Part shown: positions 7,533-15,060 of the stretch, piece after piece
How positions within the stretch are numbered: the first letter of the stretch is position 1
Layout of the letters: each line of letters begins with the position of its first letter
NCBI RefSeq assembly: GCF_024168045.1
Contig: NZ_CP100126.1
Location: forward strand, 2,451,001 to 2,515,000
Length of the DNA stretch: 64,000 nt
Reading direction: 5' to 3'
Source: Dorea longicatena
GTDB taxonomy: Bacteria; Bacillota; Clostridia; Lachnospirales; Lachnospiraceae
The notes under the pieces: generated by a model
What the model was told of the DNA's origin: nothing
What the model saw: only the letters and a program-made list of their open reading frames with translations
The model's database searches: none
Translations under genes and position numbers: made by a program

Positions 7533-8315
7533 TTAAATCTTTCCCTGCACGATTAAAGTCTGATATCCTGCCCGCTTCAGACGACGCTCCATCTGTACCG
7601 CATCATTTAAATTATCAAATTCTCCTACATAGACTCTGTAATACGGACCGGACCGGTCAATGTACACCGGATACTCCTGCTCCAGAAGTTCATTCTGCAG
7701 CCGGTTCGCATAGCGTTGATTCCGGAACAAGCCCACCTGCACCCGGTACACCGGAACTTTTTCTTCTTTGATCAGCCCATTACTTTCCAATGTGTCCAGA
7801 ATCCCATCTGCAATTGCCTGTGCGATATCTTCAAAGTTATCATCAAACAGACGGTTATCTGTGTCCGAATTCAGGAATCCGGCTTCTACCAGTATCGCCG
7901 GCATTTTTGTACGTTTCAGAACCACCAGATCCGGTCTTGCTTTCACGCCCAGATTCACGAAGCCTACACCTTCGAGCTGCTCATTGATATCCTGTGCCAT
8001 CTTGTATTTGAGTCCCGACAGATCATAGATCAGACTTTCAACTCCTTCCACCTCATTATCGGCAGGAAACGAATTTCTATGAATAGAAATAAAGAGATCG
8101 ACTCCTGCATTATTTGCCTTCATTGCTTTCTCATAAGGGGTTTCATAGACATCCGTTGTCCGCGTATATCTCACATCCAGTCCTCTGTCAGACAGGATCT
8201 CTCCGATTGCCAGCACCAGTCTCAGATTGTCATCCTTTTCCTGTCTTCCTTTATAGACTGCTCCCGGATCTTTTGTACCGCCGTGTCCGGCATCCAACAT
8301 GATCGAATATGCCAT
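7533..8315 (-). CDS. N-acetylmuramoyl-L-alanine amidase with SPOR domain
   Basis: A 260-residue Amidase_3 zinc enzyme that cuts the bond between MurNAc and the stem peptide. Visible motifs are DAGHGG (zinc His near residue 10), a Glu in RQEKDDN, ISIHRNSF (second His) and LVEAGFLNS (catalytic Glu). Residues about 188-260 form a SPOR domain (YRVQVGLF ... YYRVYVGEF), which binds denuded glycan strands. No classical signal peptide is visible: the protein starts directly with the catalytic fold (MAYSIMLDAGHGG). Export is thus unexplained, or it works on spore peptidoglycan within the mother cell, as CwlD-type amidases do. The start is supported by AGGAAAGG just upstream. Confidence 0.9.
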   Translation of the reverse strand: MAYSIMLDAGHGGTKDPGAVYKGRQEKDDNLRLVLAIGEILSDRGLDVRYTRTTDVYETPYEKAMKANNAGVDLFISIHRNSFPADNEVEGVESLIYDLSGLKYKMAQDINEQLEGVGFVNLGVKARPDLVVLKRTKMPAILVEAGFLNSDTDNRLFDDNFEDIAQAIADGILDTLESNGLIKEEKVPVYRVQVGLFRNQRYANRLQNELLEQEYPVYIDRSGPYYRVYVGEFDNLNDAVQMERRLKRAGYQTLIVQGKI

Positions 8316-8381
8316 AACTATGTTCCTTTCCTATCATCTTTTATAAAATCAGGGGCTCCTTCATTTCTGCCTCTTTACAGG

Positions 8382-8421
8382 CAAAAAATATAGCAGACAG
8401 GAACCAATCCCATCTGCTATA
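8382..8421 (-). terminator. Intrinsic terminator of the FadR-type regulator
   Basis: TATAGCAGA (8389-8397) pairs with TCTGCTATA (8413-8421); on the minus strand the hairpin is followed by TTTTTTG. Confidence 0.75.
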
Positions 8422-8458
8422 AAATATGAAACATTATGCCAAATGTTCTTCTGTTTTT

Positions 8459-9151
8459 CTATCTTTCCCGTTCTTCCAAAATCTCATTGATCAACGTAAA
8501 ATGATGTTCCAAAGCCTCCAGGCCTTTTGCTTTATTTTTCTCTTTCAACCCTTCTATCAGCTTTTTATGACATTCATTCAACAAATTCTTTCTCTCTTCC
8601 GTACGCAAAATCTCCGCACGCATATCGTGAATAAATGAATCGATCACACCGGAACATGCCTCCAGAAAATCCTGCACCAGTATATTGCCCGACGCCTTTG
8701 AGAGCGTATAATGCAGTTTCTTATCCAGTGCTGCATTCTTTACATCATCCTGACTCCGATCCAGTTCCTTTACTGCTTTCTCCATTTCTTCTATCTGACC
8801 ATCTGTTGCATTTTCTATTGCAAGCGAAAAGGCCAGACATTCCAACGCCTGGCGTATCTGACTGATCTGCCTGTAGTCTATCTGATCCATAGCAAACATC
8901 ATCGTCATCGTCTCCGCAAGACTTTTCTGGAATTCGCAGGTAATATAATTTCCCGATCCCTGCTGCGAAGAAATTACTCCTGTCATATCCATGATACGGA
9001 TTGCCTCCCGCACTGAATTACGGCTTACATTCAACCGTTCTGCGATATCCCGCTCCGGCGGCAGTTTCTCCCCCGGACGAAGTTCTCCATCCAAAATCTT
9101 CTTTTTAAAGTAATCAATTACGCCTTTATAAGCCTTCTGCTGTCTCTCCAT
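8459..9151 (-). CDS. FadR-family (GntR-FCD) transcriptional regulator
   Basis: A 230-residue regulator. Residues 5-75 form the GntR winged helix (GELRPGEKLPPERDIAERLNVSRNSVREA). Residues 90-220 form the all-helical FCD ligand domain, which in the family binds small carboxylates such as gluconate or lactate, often with a metal. ATG 9151 is preferred to GTG 9154 because AGAGG sits 6 nt before it. It is monocistronic with its own terminator. The target is unknown; there are no catabolic genes directly beside it. Confidence 0.88.
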   Translation of the reverse strand: MERQQKAYKGVIDYFKKKILDGELRPGEKLPPERDIAERLNVSRNSVREAIRIMDMTGVISSQQGSGNYITCEFQKSLAETMTMMFAMDQIDYRQISQIRQALECLAFSLAIENATDGQIEEMEKAVKELDRSQDDVKNAALDKKLHYTLSKASGNILVQDFLEACSGVIDSFIHDMRAEILRTEERKNLLNECHKKLIEGLKEKNKAKGLEALEHHFTLINEILEERER

Positions 9152-9196
9152 CACATTCCTCTTTCATTATATAATGACACTAACTCTTAATAAGTA

Positions 9197-9224
9197 AGTT
9201 TACACTATCTGTTTATATTGTCAA
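9197..9224 (-). promoter_or_regulatory. Promoter of the FadR-type regulator
   Basis: On the minus strand TTGACA (9219-9224) and TAAACT (9197-9202) are 16 nt apart, upstream of ATG 9151. Confidence 0.55.
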
Positions 9225-9355
9225 GCACACAGCCATTTCCTTTTTCAAAATAATCCTAATTAAGAGAAGAATTAACAGATGCTTTCCTTACGAACGAATT
9301 TGTTCCTGGATGCTCTTCACAGCCAAAGGTAGATGCTTTTCATCAGAAATAAATG

Positions 9356-9400
9356 AAAAAAGGCAGTACACAGATTATCACTCCGTGTACTGCCTTTTTA
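9356..9400. terminator. Bidirectional terminator downstream of rpiB
   Basis: AGGCAGTACAC (9361-9371) pairs with GTGTACTGCCT (9385-9395), with A-run and T-run flanks usable on either strand. It ends rpiB on the minus strand. Confidence 0.85.
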
Positions 9401-9412
9401 TATTTTTTAGTT

Positions 9413-9865
9413 TTACAAATTATGATTTCTTTTTTCCACATCCATGATCATGTCCACTCTCGCGGCATGTCTTCCGCCTTCAAACTTCGCGTTCAGCCAT
9501 TCATCAACGATACATTTCGCTGTTTCAATACCGATCACACGTGCTCCGAATGCAATTATATTCGCATCGTTGTGTTCTTTCGCCATTCTTGCTGTATATG
9601 GATCGCTGCATACTACTGCACGGATACCATTCACTTTATTCGCTGCAAGTGAGATTCCCGCACCGGTTCCGCAGATTGCAATTCCCTGCTCTACTTCACC
9701 GCTTGCCACCGCATTACCAATCTTTTCACCATACTCCGGATAATTGCAGCTTTCATAAGTATCTGTTCCATAATTCACAACTTCATATCCCAGGCTTTTC
9801 AGATATTCTACAATCTCATTTTTCATGTCTACTGCCGAATGATCGTTTGCAATCCCTATCTTCAT
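9413..9865 (-). CDS. rpiB: Ribose-5-phosphate isomerase B family protein
   Basis: A 150-residue RpiB/LacAB-fold protein. It interconverts ribose 5-phosphate and ribulose 5-phosphate, and some members act on allose 6-phosphate. Visible are IANDHSAVDMK at the N-terminus (Asp/His in the phosphate and ring-opening pocket), YPEYGEKIG, and the active Cys in GIAICGTGAGISLAANKVNGIRA. The start is set at ATG 9865 because an AGGAACAAGG element precedes it and the family begins with MKI. It is divergent from the HAD phosphatase gene. Given the allulose module 1 kb away, a role on a less common pentose or hexose phosphate is possible. Confidence 0.88.
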   Translation of the reverse strand: MKIGIANDHSAVDMKNEIVEYLKSLGYEVVNYGTDTYESCNYPEYGEKIGNAVASGEVEQGIAICGTGAGISLAANKVNGIRAVVCSDPYTARMAKEHNDANIIAFGARVIGIETAKCIVDEWLNAKFEGGRHAARVDMIMDVEKRNHNL

Positions 9866-9970
9866 ATCCTTGTTCCTACCTTTGTCTTTCATATTTTACT
9901 CATTTATATTATAATTAGTAGCGAAATAAATATCAATGTTTTCAGAAATGTTTTATCTAAGGAGTTATTT

Positions 9971-10762
9971 ATGGTTAAATTAATCGCCAGTGACCTCGAC
10001 GGCACATTACTTCAAAACGGCGCACGCGATGTAAATCCCATCGTTTTCGATCAGATCCGTACATTAAAAGAACACGGAATCATGTTCGCAGCAGCCAGCG
10101 GACGCCAGTATCTGAACCTGCGCAGGCTGTTCACTCCGGTTCAGGATGATATCGCATACATAGCCGAAAACGGTTCTCTTTGCATATACAACGAAGAGAC
10201 TATTTCCAAAGGGATCATCGAACAAGACCTTGCTTACCGTATCCTGGATGAAGTTGCCAGATATCCACAATACAATTGCATTATCTCCGGCGAACGTATC
10301 TGCTACAGCACCTCGAAAAATCCTAAATTCTATAATCACATGGTAAATGTCATCAAGAATCATATGAAATTCATTGATGATCCAAAAAGCGAGATTCCGG
10401 AACCGATTCTTAAGATTGCAGTCTGCGATTACAACGGAACCGATGCATGTGAAAAGCATTTAAAAGAAATGTTTTCTTCCGACATTAAAGTGGTTACTTC
10501 CGGTAACCTCTGGGTAGATTTTATCTGTCCGACAGCCAACAAAGGAAGTGCACTGAAAAATCTGCTCGATCATCTGCATATCGATGCAAAGGACTGTGTT
10601 GTATTCGGTGATCAGTACAACGATGTTGAAATGCTTAAGACCGCTGGTACAAGCTATGCTATGACTAATGCTGCACCCGGGATTGATAAATATGCAACCC
10701 ATGTCACGGATTCTGTTGAGAAGGTTTTGCAGCAGATTATTGATGAATTGCCTGCAGTATAA
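9971..10762 (+). CDS. HAD-superfamily Cof-type sugar phosphatase
   Basis: A 263-residue HAD IIB phosphatase. Motif I is DLDGTLLQNG (residues 8-17; nucleophile Asp8). Motif II is AASGR. The C-terminal part has a Lys in NKGSAL and the motif IV acidic pair GDQYNDVEML. A C2-type cap lies between. Cof-like enzymes dephosphorylate sugar phosphates or related metabolites; the substrate is not predictable. AAGGAGTTATTT precedes ATG 9971, so a longer open frame reaching back to 9839 is not used. Confidence 0.9.
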   Translation: MVKLIASDLDGTLLQNGARDVNPIVFDQIRTLKEHGIMFAAASGRQYLNLRRLFTPVQDDIAYIAENGSLCIYNEETISKGIIEQDLAYRILDEVARYPQYNCIISGERICYSTSKNPKFYNHMVNVIKNHMKFIDDPKSEIPEPILKIAVCDYNGTDACEKHLKEMFSSDIKVVTSGNLWVDFICPTANKGSALKNLLDHLHIDAKDCVVFGDQYNDVEMLKTAGTSYAMTNAAPGIDKYATHVTDSVEKVLQQIIDELPAV

Positions 10763-10803
10763 CAAAAAAAAATCTTCCAGCTGCTTCTCTTGCATGTCAG
10801 AGT

Positions 10804-10852
10804 CTAAAAAACCGATGGAAATAGCTGTTATCCGCTACTCCATCGGTTTTCT
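10804..10852. terminator. Terminator between the HAD gene and the epimerase gene
   Basis: AAAACCGATGGA (10808-10819) pairs with TCCATCGGTTTT (10839-10850). On the minus strand it is followed by TTTTTT and ends the epimerase operon; it may also stop the HAD gene. Confidence 0.8.
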
Positions 10853-10873
10853 CACTTATTTTTTAACACCAGA

Positions 10874-11743
10874 TTATTTCCAATCCAACATATATCTCTG
10901 GAACTCAACTGATCGTTTTGCATCTGCATCAAGTTCTGCTTCACTTGCCCCACGACTGATATCTCTCCAGATCTTAATATCCGATCCAACCTGACCACCC
11001 ATACGTACAAACGGTTCCATAACTACATTCCCGTCATATTTAATATCCTGTAATGCATCACCGATTTCTCTCCAAGGCATACGTCCCTTTCCCGGTACCA
11101 TACGGTTACATTCGCCTGTATGCAGGTGTCCCAGAAGATTTCCCGCATGGCGGATTGCGTCTCCGATACTCACCTCTTCAATATTCATGTGGAATGTATC
11201 AAGCATAACTTTTACATTATCTTTATCTACTTCTTTTACAAATTCCACACCTTCTTCTGATGTATTTAAAATGTGCGTCTCAAATCTGTTAATAACTTCC
11301 ATTCCAAGATCAATTCCATATGGTTTTGCAGCATCAGCAAGTTCCCGTACACCCTCTACACTGTATTTCCAGTCTTCCGGTTTATTTACCGTTGAAAAAT
11401 CAACCGGCCAGTAAGAATAAAGTGCACCTCCAAGCCAGTGCATATCCAATTCACCCATTACATCAAATGTCCGCTTATACCAGTCAAGCGCCTCTGCTTT
11501 GATCTTCGGATCAGAGGATCCCATATTATGATTAAATGTCGGACCATATCCGCCTGTCAGGATAATACCATTATCATCCGCACATTTTCTTAATTCTTTG
11601 ATCTCTGTCTGAGAATAATCTGCAATCGGACCTACCCCGATTTCCAGAATATCAAATCCAAGTCTGGCTACTTTTTCCACATAATATTTGTAATCAGCAG
11701 CCCATTCACTTTCCCAATAAGCGTAATAAATTCCATGTTTCAT
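10874..11743 (-). CDS. D-allulose (psicose)/D-tagatose 3-epimerase
   Basis: A 289-residue TIM-barrel metalloenzyme that epimerises free ketoses at C3 (fructose-allulose, tagatose-sorbose and pentulose pairs). The sequence starts MKHGIYYAYWE, as in the Clostridium cellulolyticum and C. scindens allulose epimerases. The four metal ligands sit at Glu149 (GMEVINRFE), Asp182 (VMLDTFHMN), His208 (GHLHTGECN) and Glu243 (VVMEPF). The segments GGALYSYWPVDF and PFVRMGGQVGSD are also typical. It follows the FGGY kinase in a two-gene operon with a 63-bp gap, and has RBS AAAAGGAGG. Natural substrate: D-allulose is favoured, but L-ribulose/xylulose-type ketoses are not excluded. Confidence 0.92.
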   Translation of the reverse strand: MKHGIYYAYWESEWAADYKYYVEKVARLGFDILEIGVGPIADYSQTEIKELRKCADDNGIILTGGYGPTFNHNMGSSDPKIKAEALDWYKRTFDVMGELDMHWLGGALYSYWPVDFSTVNKPEDWKYSVEGVRELADAAKPYGIDLGMEVINRFETHILNTSEEGVEFVKEVDKDNVKVMLDTFHMNIEEVSIGDAIRHAGNLLGHLHTGECNRMVPGKGRMPWREIGDALQDIKYDGNVVMEPFVRMGGQVGSDIKIWRDISRGASEAELDADAKRSVEFQRYMLDWK

Positions 11744-11806
11744 GTTGTATATCCTCCTTTTCTTTGTATGTCTTTATATACATCTTACATACTTTCCGTT
11801 TCTGTT

Positions 11807-13324
11807 CTATTCTTCTGCAGACATTTTGTAATAATCCGACAGACACTCATATCCTTTTACAAACAATTTTTTCTGATGATCATATACCGGCTTATATTCT
11901 TCACGCGGAACAAATGTCTTTTCCCGTTTCACAAACTGATCTACAACAGAAAAATCTTTAAACACACCTACACCGATACCTGCAATAACCGCTGCTGCCA
12001 CGGAAGTTGCAGTCTCCACCTGATCCAGCCGGTGCAGGCGTACACCCAGCACATCTGCCAGTATCTGAGACAACGTATCTCCTTTGGCTCCTCCTCCGGT
12101 AAGTACCAGATCCTGGATCTCTCCGTTCTCCCTCTGCTTTTCAAGGATTATACCCAGATTCATTGCTACTCCTTCCAGTACGGCACGGATATAATCACAC
12201 TTTTCATGCTCCATCCGGATTCCGAGAAAGCTTCCCGATGCATCCGGATTCCATCTCGGACTTCTCTCCCCCACAAGATATGGAAGGAATACAAGTCCTT
12301 TCGCTCCCGCCGGCGACTGTTCCACCAGACGGTTCATGACATCATAGACAGAGCCCCCCTCTTTTTCTGCGATCACTTCTTCCTCTCCACACATTGCATG
12401 GCGGATATAAGAATAAGAGCTTCCTGCTGCCTGCATGGTACCACAAGGCATATATTTTCCCGGTATTACATGCCCAAAACAGATTAATGTGCGGTCTTTG
12501 TCCAGGAATACTTCATCTGAAGTTCCTGCGATCCATGCTGAGGTGCCATACGACAGGAACATCTGCCCATTCTCCGTACTTCCGGCTCCCAGTGCAGAAC
12601 ATGGTCCGTCTCCCCCTCCGCATACTACCTTTGTATTCACTACAAGTCCCAATTCTTCCGCTGCATGAGCAGTCAAATTACCGATCACATCCGTCGACGC
12701 ATGTAATTCAGGCATCTTATCTGCCGGAATTCCTGCAGCACTTAGCACTTCTTCCGACCATTCCATTCCTTTAAGGTCGAATGCATCCGTTCCGGAAGCT
12801 TCCGAATAATCCGTAACAAATTTTCCTGTCAGTCTGCAGATAATATAATCTTTTGCCAGCAGCATCTTATATGTATTCTGATACACTTCCGGTTCATGAT
12901 CCCTGATCCACATCAGCTTCTCGATACTGTAGCTTGCACTCGGACGATGTCCGTTAATCTCGTACATCCGGTCCGCTCCTACTTTTTCGGTCAGTTTCTT
13001 CATCTGTTCTCCGGATCTCTGATCCGCCCAGATCATAACCGGACGCAGCGCATTTCCTTTTTCATCTACCACAACACACGCCTGCATCTGCGACGAAAAG
13101 GAAATTCCAAGAACTGCTTCAGGTTCTATGTCCTTAACAATTTCCTTTGTTGATCTGCAGATTGCTTCCCACCAGTCTTCTGTCTCCTGTTCTGCATGAT
13201 TATTATGAAAATAATGCGTTTTGTAAGATGCCGTATAGCTTTTTACCAGCTTTCCCTCTATTGAAAATAAGGATGCTTTGTCTCCCGATGTTCCAAGATC
13301 ATGTGCGATTAAATATTTATCCAT
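11807..13324 (-). CDS. FGGY-family ketose kinase (xylulokinase-like)
   Basis: A 505-residue sugar kinase. The N-terminal phosphate motif is HDLGTSGDKASLF (residues 9-21), then MIWADQRSGEQM. The C-terminal lobe carries VFLPYLVGERSPRWNPDASG and the ATP-binding LTGGGAKGD. It belongs to the xylulokinase branch of FGGY but differs from the bona fide XylB at 48.6 kb. It is co-transcribed with the allulose-type epimerase, which suggests that it phosphorylates the ketose the epimerase produces or consumes. Exact sugar and carbon position are unknown. ATG 13324 has GAAGGAGAGCGG upstream. Confidence 0.85.
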   Translation of the reverse strand: MDKYLIAHDLGTSGDKASLFSIEGKLVKSYTASYKTHYFHNNHAEQETEDWWEAICRSTKEIVKDIEPEAVLGISFSSQMQACVVVDEKGNALRPVMIWADQRSGEQMKKLTEKVGADRMYEINGHRPSASYSIEKLMWIRDHEPEVYQNTYKMLLAKDYIICRLTGKFVTDYSEASGTDAFDLKGMEWSEEVLSAAGIPADKMPELHASTDVIGNLTAHAAEELGLVVNTKVVCGGGDGPCSALGAGSTENGQMFLSYGTSAWIAGTSDEVFLDKDRTLICFGHVIPGKYMPCGTMQAAGSSYSYIRHAMCGEEEVIAEKEGGSVYDVMNRLVEQSPAGAKGLVFLPYLVGERSPRWNPDASGSFLGIRMEHEKCDYIRAVLEGVAMNLGIILEKQRENGEIQDLVLTGGGAKGDTLSQILADVLGVRLHRLDQVETATSVAAAVIAGIGVGVFKDFSVVDQFVKREKTFVPREEYKPVYDHQKKLFVKGYECLSDYYKMSAEE

Positions 13325-13359
13325 TTCACCGCTCTCCTTCTCCTCTTTCTCTGTCTATT

Positions 13360-13388
13360 ACTATACCACATAGTCATCTCCTTGTAAA
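13360..13388 (-). promoter_or_regulatory. Promoter of the kinase-epimerase operon
   Basis: On the minus strand TTTACA (13383-13388) and TATAGT (13360-13365) are 17 nt apart, 36 nt before the kinase ATG. It is back-to-back with the DeoR gene promoter. Confidence 0.75.
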
Positions 13389-13428
13389 CATTTTGAAACT
13401 TTTTATCTTTCGTACGTAACTTTTGACA

Positions 13429-13457
13429 TTGACTTATGTTATTTTCAGTGATAATAT
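13429..13457 (+). promoter_or_regulatory. Promoter of the DeoR-FSA operon
   Basis: TTGACT (13429-13434) and TAATAT (13452-13457) are 17 nt apart, 41 nt upstream of the TTG start. The 40 bp between this and the divergent promoter is the likely DeoR operator region and includes a CGTACG palindrome near 13411. Confidence 0.7.
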
Positions 13458-13498
13458 AACAACTGTAGAAATCACATAACTTAAAGGAGGTGTGCATT

Positions 13499-14254
13499 TT
13501 GACATCAAAAGAACGACATACCGCATTACTTGAATATATGACGGAACATGGCAAGACCGAAGTATCTACACTTGCAGAATATCTGCATACATCTAAAGTA
13601 ACAATCCGTAAGGATTTAGACACGCTGTCCGGACGCGGCATTATAAAAAGAGAGCGCGGTTATGCTGTACTAAAAGATCCCGGGGATATCAATTACCGTA
13701 TGGCCTTTCATTACGATAACAAGCAGAAGATTGCACAGTCTGCCGCATCACTTGTAAAGGACGGCGAGACGTTGATCATTGAATCTGGTTCGACTTGCGC
13801 ACTTTTCGCAGAAGAACTTGCCAAAACAAAACAGAATATTACGATTATTACCAATTCCGTATATCTTGCCGATTACGTTGCTGACTATAGCAATATCCAG
13901 ATTATTCTTTTGGGAGGTACTTTACAGCCGAAAGGCAGATCCCTGGTCGGTCCCCTTACCAAACAAGCTATTAAAGCGTTTCATGTAGATAAAATATTTA
14001 CCGGAACCGATGGCTTTTCCATGGAATTCGGATTCACCGGAGAAGATCTGACACGTACTGATACTGTACGTGAAATGACAAACTCTGCAGATCACACCTA
14101 CATTCTTGCCGATTCTGCAAAATTTCGTCAATCCGGAGCTGTTGCTTATCTACGGTTTCAGGATGTTTATCAGCTCATTACCGATGCCGGCATTTCCGAA
14201 GAGGAAAAATCTTTTCTCTCCGAAAAGGGAATCCGGATACTGGTTGCACAGTAA
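13499..14254 (+). CDS. DeoR-family transcriptional regulator
   Basis: A 251-residue sugar-responsive repressor. Residues about 5-58 form the DeoR HTH (STLAEYLHTSKVTIRKDLDTL). The C-terminal DeoRC domain, related to ribose-5-phosphate isomerase A and usually sensing a sugar phosphate, contains ESGSTCALFAEEL, ITNSVYLADY and LLGGTLQPKGRSLVGP. The start is a TTG placed 8 nt after AAAGGAGG; a GTG at 13490 lies inside that RBS and is rejected. It is divergent from the kinase-epimerase operon and is followed by the aldolase gene after 42 bp, so it most likely controls both. Confidence 0.88.
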   Translation: MTSKERHTALLEYMTEHGKTEVSTLAEYLHTSKVTIRKDLDTLSGRGIIKRERGYAVLKDPGDINYRMAFHYDNKQKIAQSAASLVKDGETLIIESGSTCALFAEELAKTKQNITIITNSVYLADYVADYSNIQIILLGGTLQPKGRSLVGPLTKQAIKAFHVDKIFTGTDGFSMEFGFTGEDLTRTDTVREMTNSADHTYILADSAKFRQSGAVAYLRFQDVYQLITDAGISEEEKSFLSEKGIRILVAQ

Positions 14255-14296
14255 TCACTTATTTATTTCATATTATTAATTTTCAGGAGGTTTCTT

Positions 14297-14977
14297 ATGA
14301 AGTATTTATTAGACACAGCTAATCTTGATGCAATTCGTTACTATACAGACATTTTCCCGATCGCCGGTGTTACATCAAATCCATCGATTGTAAAAAAAGA
14401 AGGAAAGATTGATTTCTTTGCGCATATGAATGAGATCCGTTCTATCATCGGAATGGACAAGACTCTGCATATCCAGGTTACGGCACAGGACACTGACGGA
14501 ATGCTCCGTGATGCAGAGACGATCCTTAACAAAGTAGACGATCAGGTATGCGTCAAAGTTCCTGTTACATTAGAAGGTATCAAAGCGATTAAAACCCTCA
14601 AAAAACAGGACGTTAATGTAACCGCTACCGCAATCTACAGCAAACAGCAGGGATTCCTTGCCATGGAAGCAGGAGCCGATTATATCGCACCATACTTTAA
14701 CAGGATGGAAAATATGGGAATCGATCCGGATGATGTCATTGCTTCTTTTGCAGAAATGATAGGACTTTACGGATATCACACACAGATTCTTGGTGCAAGC
14801 TTTAAGAATGCAGGCCAGGTTGACCGCGCTTTCCTTGCCGGTGCACAGACAGCAACCATGGATCCTTCCATCTTATCAGCTGCACTGACACAGGCTCATA
14901 TTCTGAAAGCCGTAGATGATTTTGATGCTGACTGGAAATCTGTATATGGTGATGTAACCATCTCGGAACTCCAGTAA
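14297..14977 (+). CDS. Fructose-6-phosphate aldolase/transaldolase-like protein
   Basis: A 226-residue class I aldolase of the TalC/FSA family. The Schiff-base Lys lies in VCVKVPVTLEGIKAIK (about residue 86). YIAPYFNRMEN and LGASFKNAGQVDRAFLAG are family signatures, and the N-terminus MKYLLDTANLDAI is typical. FSA splits fructose 6-phosphate or related 1-deoxyketose phosphates into glyceraldehyde 3-phosphate and dihydroxyacetone or hydroxyacetone. RBS CAGGAGG. Co-transcribed with the DeoR regulator. It could split the product of the neighbouring kinase, or a product of the glycyl radical enzyme 5 kb away. Confidence 0.88.
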   Translation: MKYLLDTANLDAIRYYTDIFPIAGVTSNPSIVKKEGKIDFFAHMNEIRSIIGMDKTLHIQVTAQDTDGMLRDAETILNKVDDQVCVKVPVTLEGIKAIKTLKKQDVNVTATAIYSKQQGFLAMEAGADYIAPYFNRMENMGIDPDDVIASFAEMIGLYGYHTQILGASFKNAGQVDRAFLAGAQTATMDPSILSAALTQAHILKAVDDFDADWKSVYGDVTISELQ

Positions 14978-15004
14978 GTAATACATATCCCTCCCCTGGG
15001 ATAG

Positions 15005-15052
15005 CAAAACTCTGGAGAAGATTTGAACAATCTCTTCTCCGGAGTTTTTATT
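15005..15052. terminator. Bidirectional terminator between the FSA and rhamnulokinase genes
   Basis: A 13-bp stem ACTCTGGAGAAGA/TCTTCTCCGGAGT (15009-15021 and 15033-15045), one G-T pair, is flanked by AAAA and TTTTTA. It serves convergent genes. Confidence 0.88.
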
Positions 15053-15060
15053 ATGTTTTT

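Noticed and set aside
11735..12487. 250-residue plus-strand open frame over the FGGY kinase
   Set aside because: Opposite-strand shadow; composition is Cys/His/Phe-rich as in antisense frames, with no RBS.
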